Both the position numbers and the translations under genes were made by a program. Below, one piece after another: positions 1 through 12,000 of a stretch of 20,804 bases of DNA. Numbering within the stretch: the stretch's first letter is position 1; every line of letters begins with the position of its first letter. Source of the DNA: Phoronis ovalis (Eukaryota; Phoronida; Phoronidae); assembly GCA_028565635.1 (NCBI GenBank), contig JAOXYB010078499.1, forward strand, positions 2,498 to 23,301. Reading direction: 5' to 3'. Below the pieces are notes generated by a model. That model searched no databases. It was not told where the DNA came from and was given only the letters and a program-made list of their open reading frames with translations.

Positions 1-1004
1 TTTAGGACCCAAAATAATTTGCCTTGAAGAATTTAGGTTCATAACTATGAAGCAGCGAACTACGTTTAGAATAAAAACACATCCTTCATTAAAAACTTCA
101 GAATATAAACTTTGATAGTGAAACAGAGCTCCTATTAAATGTTATGGCTGTAATTGAAATGACAAGCCATATTTCAAACTAGAATAGCGCTCGGTAGTAT
201 AGGGCGCATACCTTCGCCAGGTGGATTTACCTCGTCCACATTCGTATATAACTTTTTGAGATATCCTGCACAAAACACACAGACCTTTAGATGGAAGGAC
301 AGATAGACAGACTGTCGCGCTGGTAAAATCTTTAAAGAAAACGCAAGCAATTTGTTCAGCCATTATAATAACACCATACTATTCATATTTAAAATGAACT
401 TAACTTATCGTTTTCTTCATAAATCATACCTTTATGCATGTTTTGTTTGATCATTTTACTTCAGAGTATTCTGTATTTGATGCAAAATGATGATTAGAAT
501 ATGAAGTTTAATAAATAGTTGATACATTTATAAAGTTTTTCATTTGACAAATCATTATTGCCTTCATTTATCTTTGTCGACGGATGTTTTACTATGCTGC
601 TATGCTGTGTTGTTTACATGGTAAGAAGAAACTCTAAAACATTTCTATTTCATAACTAGAAAATTGGAAACAAAAGATAACATCGAACTCTATCCGTGAT
701 AATTTTATCCTTTTCAAATACAGCTGGGAAGTTGATAAGTATGACTAATTGAGACAACCTCGTTCTGATTGATAAACAATTATTATGAGGAGTTAACAAT
801 TAAGGATAACGCGTAGGCACGTGGGCGTGTGTATTAGACTAGCTGACTTTGTGTGTCATTGAAAAGTGGATCAATTGACGATCCAATAATTCAGCATTTG
901 TTTCAAGTGGTCAAAATTGCTTTTACCATAGACACAGACCAAACTCGGACACATATAGAGCTCCCGCAAGTTATGTTTGAAGTGGTACAATAAGGCATCG
1001 ATTG

Positions 1005-1381
1005 AGAAAAAGTTGGCAGTATCAACACAATTGGCACTAAATGTATTGACTTCTGAAGTTTAGAACAGTATTTAATGCTAAAGTTATTATGATAGATAAA
1101 ACGCATAGGGGAGATCTTGATAAACTAGTTACAAACGTGCGGTATTTTGTTAAGCGCACGAGTGTCAGTAAGCCTTTCCAACACGTAAAGGCAAAACTCA
1201 AAAAGTGCCTATACTTTCGATAACTTGAGAGTTGCGATTACATGATTAAAACATATTTGAATTATTCGAATAACAACTTACAAGCGCACACATTGTAATA
1301 ATAACTACTCCTACAGACATTTTGTTTGTGTTTATTTCAAAGTAAAACACGAAAAATTACAAATTAGTGCCAACTTTTTCT
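1005..1381. mobile_element. Short-TIR element, 377 bp
   Basis: AGAAAAAGTTGGCAGTA (1005-1021) and its near-perfect inverse at 1365-1381 match at 16 of 17 positions. The spacing fits a MITE. No target duplication is obvious and there is no coding capacity. It ends 33 bp before the family A element. Confidence 0.45.
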
Positions 1382-1414
1382 AATATATAATTCTAGCTAG
1401 TAACACAATGGACA

Positions 1415-1762
1415 ATTTGCATGCACTTGGTGGAGCCATCAGTCGTGCGTGGACCCAAACCTTCCCAGCATGTTGCATTTTGTGAATGAACGTCGTGCAC
1501 TCGTGCAGTTTATTCACAAAACGCTATATTCTTCGCATACTGAGCCAAAATCAAAACAAAATCTTATTACCGTTGGTTTAAGAAATGCATTATTTTTGTA
1601 ACTTACCTTAATATTTCAATACATATTAACATTTTACTACTTTGATTAAGTTTCACCGTTTAATGAATTTCCAAAGTCGAGTTTTAAAAACCGCGTATTG
1701 TTTCCCCTAGGAATCATGGGATCGAAAGCGTTCGATAGTGCTGCCCTCAAGTGCATGCAAAT
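1415..1762. mobile_element. MITE-like element, family A copy 1
   Basis: The terminal 15 bp ATTTGCATGCACTTG (1415-1429) recurs inverted at 1748-1762. Past the left end come GGTGGAGCCA and an internal hairpin, with TTTTGTGAAT (1478-1487) pairing with ATTCACAAAA (1512-1521) around a nested TGCAC/GTGCA. The part from 1428 to about 1521 aligns with the copy at 5671, sharing GGTGGAGCCA, ACCTTCCCA, GCATTTTG and ATTCACAAAA in order. Confidence 0.55.
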
Positions 1763-2801
1763 AGTCTATTGCGTATTATGAATATTAGACTGACATCAGT
1801 CGTTAGAAACATTAATTGGATGCTTTTTAATAAATGCATCATAGTACTAAAATACATAAAACAGTTGCTAGAATAATCTGGTAAGCTCTCTGCAATTTTG
1901 CCTGCAAAACCTGTTTATAATGCTTAAAGCTGAATACAATATCATATGTTTATGTGGTCTACTGTATGTTTATGCTGTATATATACAAAGCTAGGCGTAC
2001 CATATAATTTTCTCCTTTAAATGCAAAGCTAAGACTGCCATATTATGTTGTCCTTAATTTACATTACATTTCTAGACAAATCTTTTAAATGACTTTTTAT
2101 GAAAATTATTTTTTAGAAAAACAAATTACACATTATCTTAAATTACAAAGCCGACTAACATTAGTCTATTTGAATACGAGTAACAACAATTAGTGTGGAA
2201 ACAATGGCTAATCATGATCAATTTAAGTCACATACAGATGTATAATCGGGAGGATTTCTTTTCAAAGAAAATAACAAAAATTAAAGGGTGTTCAGGAGGG
2301 CTCCAGGGATAGTTCGATCGAATCCCCTTTAACCGCCACTAATTACAGAGCATTTATAGTATGCCCCAATATTAAGCTATGCTTAATTCATTACTACATA
2401 TGTGTTATAATACGAATTATGCCGCTCTAACACAAATATTAGTCTTCTCAGAATCTTTATCATAGTCATGTTCATGTATGCCGACAGTTTGAAATTAGTT
2501 TCATTTCTTTTAGGCTAAATTAAATTAAACAATTTGCGGTTCTTATAACCTTTGAAAATGAATACTTTGATAGACCCTTTTAGATAGCCATCTATTCTAT
2601 TGCAAGTTCCTCCACAGCTAGCTGTACAAACCATCACCATTTCACATGACTGTATCGTTAAGTTACAAAATCGGATTGAGAGAAAACAGGTTTGACATCT
2701 ATAAAGTGTCATTCCATCATGCGAGAGCATATGATAAGTGGTCATAACACAAAAAGCTGTAAAATGTTATACTGTTTTGAGTTGCCAATCAAATATTGTA
2801 G

Positions 2802-2807
2802 TTTAAT
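2802..2807 (-). terminator. Candidate polyadenylation signal (ATTAAA)
   Basis: ATTAAA on the minus strand lies 48 nt downstream of the stop. It is the commonest variant of AATAAA. I saw no canonical AATAAA on this strand in the next few hundred bases. The sequence is AT-rich, so chance occurrence is possible. Confidence 0.35.
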
Positions 2808-2854
2808 TGTTCTAATCACACTGATCATGCTGATACCGACAACCTCGAAATTGA

Positions 2855-3086
2855 TCACCAGTAATACTGTCCACCTCGATATTGATCACCACGATACTGA
2901 CCACCTCGATACTGACCACCTGGATATTGATCACCTCGATACTGACCACCTCGATACTGTCCACCTCGATAGTAATCACTACGATACTGACCACCCCGAT
3001 ACTTCCGGTTCATTTTGAACGCCTTAGTGGAATCGAAGACAGTCAAATCTGGCTGTGGAATCTTATCGCAAGTCACTCGTTCATTT
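2855..3086 (-). CDS. Peroxidase exon 17: last domain block and repeat tail
   Basis: The exon encodes residues 762-837 and the TGA stop (2857-2855). [14 protein letters not shown] is the usual closing segment (N-x-R-V-x-C-x-x-I-P-x-x-D-L). After KAFKMNRK come nine pentads of YRGGQ type (residues 790-834), then YYW and stop. The 48-residue tail has 12 Tyr, 14 Gly and 8 Arg, and RGD at 811-813 and 826-828. Acceptor is TTTTTTCCAG (phase 2). Confidence 0.94.
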
Positions 3087-6000
3087 CTGGAAAAAAATGT
3101 AAATTAACTTAATGGAAATGCGAATGTTTTCGTTTTATTGTTTATACTTTGAGACATATCGGCCATCTTTTAGCAAATAAGATTAAAACATGCCCATTAT
3201 GGGTTGTTTTGAAATCCAGTGAAGCATTTTACTTGGAAATTATGTAAGATATTATATAACAACTTTAAAAGAATTCACATTGGGCATTGACTCGTTTTTA
3301 CCATTTTGTTGCATGAAAGTTTGAGAGTAGGGATTGATGAATAGTTGTATTGCCCTCACCCATACACTGTATGCTCTTTGAAAGCGTTCGGCTGTATGGA
3401 TGTCACAGGAACATTGTTACAAATGGCACGTGATATTGTCATTTTGCGGATTTCTGCTAATTCCTCTAAAAAGATGATACGAAGAGAGTAGTGTACATTA
3501 TTATACTGTCTAATCTTATGCAGGAATAATGAATTCAATTAAAAATGTAAAATCTAAATTATCTTAAATGTTTCAACACCGTCAGTAAATGCGCGGTTTC
3601 ACGCAGCGAAATTTTATGATGATCTGCGAGTTGCAGCATGACTCGGATGTTTTCCTTTTTAAACAAAGCGTCATAGCATCGTGTTATGGAAATCAACATT
3701 GAGAAACCCATTCTGGATAAATCCATCCGTTAGTGTCCCGTACCTTCTCCGCTAACGTCTGGGCTTAACCATAGTCAATTGTTGTTATTTTCCGAAATTA
3801 ATACGTCATAAGCCTACCTAGTCTATTCTATCATGATGACCCATTCTGAATAGGTACCGTCGCGTCGGGGAGCTTGCTTTTTTGCTTAGCGGACTATAGA
3901 TAAACTCTGACAGGACAGAATGTGTGTGATCAACCTATTTTACTAGCAACGCGCTTAGTCCGCTGTTATACCTATTATTGTAAGCTGCACTTTGATTGGT
4001 GCAATACTTTCGTGACATTTTATAAAGAAATAAACGGATTATCGTTATTCTGTTTTTCAAGATAATGAACAACACTTTATGGTTAAGCCCAGACGTTAGT
4101 GGAGAAGGTATGGAATACTAACGGATGCATTTCAGACTGTGAAAAACCATACCTTTTGTAAAACCCTGAACTGGAATTTTTGCTGAAGGGCGCCAATAGT
4201 ACCGAGCATAATAATGATAAAATATGTAATCATCTCGTGGCTTATTTTCGAAGTAAAAACGATCACCACGTTTTAGACGCTTGAACTGTAGTGCCACCAA
4301 ACAACCAAATGTCGGTCCAATTTGGGCACCAGATAACCGCCTCTCTGATATACCACCAGCAAACAGATCGATGTCCTCAACGTTACTGTAATGAACTAAC
4401 TGTAGTATATGTGTGAGCTAATACATACAATTACGACATCAATGGCGGATTTAATCCCCCTTAAATCCCTTTGACGTTACTTCTAAAATAATCCAAATGT
4501 ATTAACTTGAATGCAGTACAATTTCTTTTGACTTTCTTTACACTCCACCCCCCCCCCCACAAAAAAAAACAAATCTGGATCTACCCATGGATGTGGAAAA
4601 TATGTTTATATCAGTGGACAACAATAATGCAGTGTGGTTTGTGTTACAGATTCGTCTCACTAGGTGGTGTTTGTGAACCCGAACCCAGCCGAATGCTCAA
4701 AACCGCGAGTTACAAATAGTGGGTCATATTTGTTTCACATTCACTAACTGCACACAGTGTCTGTTATCCTTGAGAAAATGCATGTTGTTATTCTACAACT
4801 TGTACAATGGCGAACAGGACAATGATTTTCTACAATTAATTAATCGATAAGCCTCACTAGCAATGGCTACCAGAACAAGTAGTCAATTATTTTTAAAAGG
4901 ACATCATTACAAGACAAATTTTAAACCAGTGCCAGCAAATACCTAACAATTAACTGACGACACTCAGAAAGCGGAATGGCTGATGACTGTTTGCCAATGG
5001 CCCGAGGTGTCATGGAAACATATTGTGTAGAGTTTTTAAAATATCTACTCAATTGCTGTCCGCTAACAAAACAATAACATACATACTCGTAAACATCAGC
5101 TAATAGTTGTTTTGTTGCAGCATCATGATCGGGTAGATATCTGAACTCGGAAACTGATCTTAATCTGCAGTATCTTCTAAAAGCCATATAGCCTGGTAAA
5201 CCATGATCTCGACCGCGCTGAATGTTCAAAGCAGCCAGATCTAATGCTCGAATTTTTCCACCAAAACGTGTCTCAAACAGTCGTGTTGTGACCTGAAATA
5301 TTTTGTAACGTATTTCAAGCCTGCCTATGTCAGATCATAAATCGACTTTCACGTTCAACAGTCAATGAATGTGTCTAAATAATGATAGTTTCATTTTTGC
5401 ATAGTCCAATAAAACCGTACTAACAACACTCCAAACTATAAGCTACCTAGAGACTTAAATGTACTTATTACATTGACACTGTATAAAAGAGGACAGTGAA
5501 TGTCCTAAATTAAGAAATAAAAGAACAAAATATTTTACAGCAATACTAGGCATTATATGTTTAGGCTATACATTTCGAATGATTGCATGTGCATGTATAA
5601 TAAAAACAGTATTACGTCTAATTAATCGAGATAATGGAAGGACTTATGATCAATAGACTATTTCAGTGAGTTTGGTGGAGCCACGTATTACAAACACGAA
5701 CCTTCCCATAATGCCGCATTTTGAGAATGCACAACAAGAGTGCTCTGAAATTAATTTGTTCATTCACAAAAAAGGGGTTCGCAAGCGATGGCTCCATCAG
5801 CTATATGCATGCATGCATGCTATATTATTTCTCATCTAGGTAGATCTACCAGGGTCGAATGATTGGAAAATGAACATATTTATGTGATACTTGAAGAATG
5901 TTACAAATGCATGTTACTGAGATAAAAAAAAAAATTGTGCCAGGAAGGGAACGTTTCCGTTGCCCCATAGAGACACTCATATCTATACTGCAAAAACGAA

Positions 6001-9000
6001 AGGAGTGCATTTATTGTCTCACCGCAACTCCGTGTAGGCGCGCAACTCTGTCGGCGTGTAACCGTGTCTGGTATATTATCTTGACTTACGTCAAATTTGA
6101 CTATCGACGTCGTAATTTCCGCGTCGTCTGCGTATTTGCATGTCAAACGCCTTTTCGGTTCCAATTCCAAGGCATATTACTGTTTACACTATCTCACACA
6201 GGGTGTCGTCTGCAAATTGTGAAGCGCGCAAATTATTTACTAACACCTTATTACCGCTGTTTATGTGGTTTCCTATAATCTATAGGAGGACAGTACCCAC
6301 GAGGGTTGCGGCTCGTTTTACTTGCTATATATGTATTAACAGTGTACCTCGCTTGTAATAAAACGATCAAAATTCTGGTTACTATCCACCAATAATCCTC
6401 TGATGAGAGAATTGGGTCCACCTTGACTGGTGTCGTACATAGCTGCTGGTCTGAAGAAATTACTTCCACTGGTTAATGGGGTATATCCTACAAGAAAAAA
6501 CTCAAGTAAAGCTCTACAAAGTTTACTATTTTTATTAATGAGATATAAATTTAATTAAAGAAATAAAGTTTTTAGCACTTATATTTCTGGTTATATTGGA
6601 TCATTAATCACACATTATTTTTATGAAGTACGCTATGTACGCAGGAGATATCAGGTATCATCTTTATTGTCGTTGTCTTACGCGTATGCACTGTTTGCAT
6701 TTGTAATATGTATAACGTGTTTACATGTATGCAAAAATATCAGCAATAACTTTAATAAAGGGACACAATAACTTCTAAGATAAAGAGTTGCTAGGAGAAA
6801 AAATGAAATATAATATAATGCAAAATAGATGTACAGAGAGTTACAGGTTAACTGAGTGACACACATATGTTACACTTTTACATAACGCAGGTGACAAATA
6901 AAAAAAAGATATGTCATCACCTGCTGTAGTAAAGTTTTCATCTACACGTGTTAACACGGAGTTAATGTAGGAATGTCCAAACCGGAATGAGGCTGTAGCA
7001 AAAGCATTTCGTATTGTGGGATCCATTCTGTAAAATACATTCAGAATCAACTATAAATAGGACATGCAAATTCACATCTGTTGTATGCATACACTATCAA
7101 TCAACTGTACGTAATCATTCAATCCAACACTGTTCAAAGATATATAGTATACTTTAATCTGTTACAGTACATATAATGTACTTGAATGGTAGTTTGCATC
7201 GCTTATTAGACATGGAATGCAGGGTAAATCAAAGAATGGAATAGCCATTAAAAGTCTGTATAAACTACTTCGGCTACGGCCCAACTAGACCTAGTGTGTC
7301 GCCATACCTTTTGGTACAGTTTCCAAGCAGTTGTGCTTAAAATAATGCATAGCATGAAACACAAATGAAACTGAGTGATTCATGTTAAGATTTACCTGAG
7401 CTGGATGTTTACCGTAATCAACGAGACTGGTATAAAGGTGTTGCATACGATGTGAACTAGGTTGATTGTACACGTTACCTTTTATATCATTCTACGTCAT
7501 CCTTAAATACTAGTAGTTCGTAAAGTGCGTGGTTACGACATGGATCCACTTACCGTCTATTATATCTAGTACAATAACCAGTCTCTTGTATGTTCAGTCT
7601 GTGTCTCTTCATCAGATATGGGCCCAGAATAATGGGTAAGAAATCGCCGTAAGTAATCTTTTGATGAAAAGCTCCAATAATGCGTCTGCAAAAAAACGTG
7701 TGAAAATATTGTCGGAAATAATTATGCTATGTCATAGATTTGCTATCATATATGTTGTGAGTTTCATGAAATGTAGATATATGTGCTAGGATTTTTCAAA
7801 AACAATAAAGTTTTTTAAAAACCCCGTTAAGCATCCAGCTAGAAATTTTGTTAAATTAACTAATTAATTATATAAACATCACTTTCAAACTCTACATGTT
7901 CACTACAGCCAATGTATTTAACATATTAGATACGTAATAATGTTCATCAGAACGTTACCACACATTGTTATACAGACGTTTACGGGATTTCTCAACATTT
8001 ACTGTTATCGTCCAACTGTTTGGCGATTATCTAATTTTGCGCCAGCAATCTTATAGTACAAATAATTTGGCATAGGGTTACAAATAATTTGGCATAGGGT
8101 TACAAATAATTTGGCATAGGGTTACAAATAATTTTCCAGTCCACCTCAACATTACAGTACGTTTCCGAGTTATGCTCTTTCGTATATACAAAACACTGGT
8201 TTGTGATGCGGTAAAACGACTTCAGAAAAATCTGAATATTTGTCGCACACCAGTATACATGTATTTAGTACTTTATCGGCAGAGTATAACTCGGAAACCT
8301 ACTGTAACATATTGTGTTCTACCAAATCGCCTGATTCTACTGCCATTTTTTCTTGTAGGCTTAACTAATTGACTTTTACTCTTAAAGCATACCACTAGGG
8401 ACAAAGAGAAATGCGAAGACAAATTGGTAACCTGCTGCCTTGGAAATAATAACATCAATTTTTGATAAACATGCTTTTTTAAATTATGATTTATTTCACT
8501 TTGTGCGAAACTAAATATACACTTTCACATACACATGATGCATGGCCCGTGGCAGGTAAAAGGGAAGAGCAAAGTAAAGGATACAGAAAAAGTGATCATT
8601 TAAATATACCTGATGGACTAGATTGAGACGACGACTGCTTTTGATTACCTGACGCCACATAGCGAGATAAAAATAAATTAGAAAGAGACAAATCATAAAA
8701 ATTAAGAAGAAAAAAATGTACGAAACAAATATACTTGTTATTACAAAGCTCCTGTTTAACACCTGTTATAGCCATATATATATATATAATTATATATATT
8801 TATATATATTTATATATATAATATTACCTATCAGAGATATTGGTTCGGTATTCACACTTAGCCTATATACCTTGTCTCTTGGAATATCCTCTCGTCATCC
8901 CATTCTTTATGCAATTCACCCAGTTTTAAAGCAATACGGTTGTGTTCACGTAACCACAAGATGTGTTTTGAAGTGAGACCAATAAATTCATTGTTTCGTC

Positions 9001-12000
9001 CATCGCCTATAAACAAAATATTACCAAATGTGTATTAAGAAGAAGAATACTTATAGCTATGTATTGTTATCACAGCATTCATGATGAAACGTTGCTGCAT
9101 GGCACAGAACACAAAGAGCAAGTTTAAATATTCTAAGCATCGAAGTACAAAAATGAAGTAGATTTAACAGATGCGCGCTTGATAGATGGAGTTATCGAGT
9201 GCGTACCCAAATATTCCTACAAGTGGCTCCACCAAGTGCATGCAAATCTATTATGAAGATCTTGAAACCTGAAAACATAACTTAATATCTTGCTCGTTCA
9301 CAGCAACTTACCGGCTTTAAAGCATATGTTATTTTGTGATTCAATAACACAAGGAGAGTCGCCCTCAGTGTCTTTAGGTAACATATCTCCGTTACCAAAG
9401 TCTGGCGTTACTGCCAACAAGCCTGCAGGTGAAGAGAAAATAACATTATATTTACTTTGAAATTAATTCAAAAGTCAGTTAAATGCATATCTAACAATAT
9501 TCATTCGATCCAAATACCAATGAGCAGATATTTTGTATAGTGTTTTCTTTTCTTGAAACAATGTGACTGAGATATACACTACATAAGAACTTCGCACTTA
9601 TAGTATATGTTTCGAATATGTTGCTGTTTTAACAAAAGGAAAAGGTTTCACAAGAGGCCTTTGAAAAAAAAGCTACGAAAGCCAGACAAAAGTTTGATAC
9701 ATTTGATACATTTCTGTTGCATTCTGTGATTTTCCATATGCATAACAATTGGCTTCTTTTATTAATTGTTACATATATACAGTTTCAGCACAGTTGCATT
9801 AGGAGCTGCTTCGCTGTAAATGCTTCCTTAATATGTACCTCCTATTCCTGCTCGAAGTCTCCGCTGATCTTCATCTGATGAGCCGTACACGTTTGAAGAA
9901 TCGATGAAAGCAGTGATATCATTCCTCTGCTCACGTGCTCCTGTAACAGAAGTATCAATTTAAATGTAAAATACAAATTTATAACAGGAATAAATATTGC
10001 ATTAACCATGAGATGTATATTACATACAAATAGTAGCTAGTGTACAGCATTGTGTCCAAGAATGAATCCTGGTTACGTATTAGGTACATAGACAGCCAGC
10101 TAGTGCATGTACGTCACATGAATCATGTTTCTGTAATCGTACTGCTGTGTAATATCAGAACCTCACTTGTTTAAAATACACCGTACGTGAAACCAAGGGA
10201 ACCTCGATTTGAATCATTACTGGTATAGTAGAAAATGTTGGCCACTAACTGCTCTATTTAAAAATATCATGTATTTAATGCTCGTGATTTATAAGAAGAA
10301 AAACAGTGTTTACAAGTGCGAAATGTAACTTACCTAGCTTGCACTTGACAGGAGATGCTGCTAAAGAACGTATAAAGTTTATACAGACGCGTTCAAAATA
10401 TGGATCGCCAGGGGGTATAGTTATAGGAAAACAACCTTCTCTTTAAAAAACAAAAACAAAACAGTTCTTGAATAAGATATGATAATAAGCAAAATTGCAT
10501 TGAAATAAATCTGTCAAGATTAGATACTTGCATGTGAAGTTTTCTATTAGCACCAGGTGTCGTCATCACCCATGATTGTATGCGTAGTATACCAATACCT
10601 AGTAACTCTGTGTTGTTTTTGTAACTCGGGGGGTTTATTAATTTAGTAAAATTTGAATAATTTAAATATTCACGGGAGAAAATTTAGTTTTGTTTACCTT
10701 AGGTCTACCAAAACTTGTATTTCCTCCTCCGTGATGCCCATCTCTTTTAATGCGGTAATGTTTAGTGTACTCATAAAATCTTCTTCACAACAATTCATTT
10801 CCGAGCCCTCATCGCCTGAAATATTCCTCTGATTTGTATCTTAATTCATGATTATTTATTTAACATAGGTTTCTGTGTCTTTACTAGTAACCAGCTTGTT
10901 GAAGATAAAAGTGTTCGGAATTGTTTCGTACAACGTTTCGCGCATACATCTATTTTATTATTTTATCGTATTTGAACGTAACCAGCGTGGACTCGAACCT
11001 TACAATTCGTTTATTTCTTCCGAGATTCGCATCGAAATTCCTGGAACCGGCATTATCGCCGTCTCGTGCGTTGCCAGGAACACAAACAGATTTCCGGAGA
11101 CTTGGACCATTTCTAAAGAGTCGGCAAAGTACATTATTTAAGTCCCGGATATCTTTTCGAATTACTGGCAACATATGCAAGTCTGTTGTAGTAGTAGTAT
11201 GAATTTCAGTGGGAAGCCCGGAAAAGGATGGAATGGTAGGAAACAGGTATGCGAATGCGGATTGATGCTTCGAGTCTGCGCAGGTTAGGAAAGGCTGGCT
11301 AGGTACTTCAGAGCCGTTGTTGTAATGACAATGTTAAGATACATGGCGCTTGCATTGATAAGTGTTTCATTATTATTATTATTATACCGTTGCATTTATG
11401 ACGTAAGTACTAAATTCAATTTGCCATACTAATTGTACTAATTATTTGGCATTCTACCAAACTGTTTAACATAAGTTTGTAATGTCATTTCAAACGTGCA
11501 ACAGCATGTTTTAGAGGATATCGCATATTGGATAATTCTTGGGAAATAATGCATTTGTTCGAATGTGGGGTTGTGTTCAACTTACCAAATACCATTGGCG
11601 TCGCTGTGATGTCATGATCCAGAAACTGAGCCCATTGCATCACCATATGTGTGAGGTCAGACGACGCCTCCGAACTGTCATCAGTGTGAACCACGCGGCT
11701 AACCAAACGGGCGCTAGGGAGGGGTTGTCCATGAACCCCATAGATCTTTGGAGAGCCAATATCTAAACCATAGAAACAGCTATATTATTTGTAAATATAT
11801 ATTAATATTAATAAAACCGTAAAAGTCATTGTATATATCATTCAGTAGATCGCAAACTTGTATTATCAGTTTTAAAAGGCCGTGAAACTATATCATAGCC
11901 TTAGAATATATTCTGTACAGCACAGAAGCATTGCAGAAGATAACATCAGCCATACTTATTGAAGATTTAGTAGAAACCATCATCCTTATTTATCGAGTGA

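Larger units (their letters stand above)
1..2801. other. 3' flank of the peroxidase gene
   Basis: This is AT-rich non-coding sequence. It holds the two inverted-repeat elements at 1005-1381 and 1415-1762. Open frames here are short and match nothing I recognise. No RNA gene was seen. Confidence 0.6.
7686..8870 (-). other. Intron 10
   Basis: This 1185-bp intron holds the 22-bp tandem array, the 158-bp foldback and the AT microsatellite, and little else. Confidence 0.9.
9007..9838 (-). other. Introns 9 and 8 (flanking exon 9)
   Basis: Intron 9 (9007-9311) contains the 24-bp family A fragment. Intron 8 (9423-9838) shows only a short TTTGATACA duplication near 9695-9712. No gene was seen in either. 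Confidence 0.85.

Noticed and set aside
2692-3018. Plus-strand frame encoding Asp/His/Leu/Thr repeats, and other frames across the same bases
   Set aside because: It is the antisense shadow of the 15-bp repeat that encodes the peroxidase tail. A 15-bp unit with no stop keeps several frames open.
5898-6278. Long plus-strand open frame in intron 13, with an overlapping minus-strand frame
   Set aside because: No recognised motif, both strands are open over the same bases, and it lies inside a well-supported intron.
7291-7473. 60-codon minus-strand frame in intron 11 considered as an extra peroxidase exon
   Set aside because: Exon 11 joins exon 12 directly in phase, and the family alignment leaves no room for additional residues there.
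10875-11202. Overlapping plus- and minus-strand frames in intron 5, plus a tRNA B-box-like GGTTCGAGTCC
   Set aside because: Three mutually exclusive frames cover the same bases and none matches a known family. No A box or tRNA fold accompanies the B-box-like motif.
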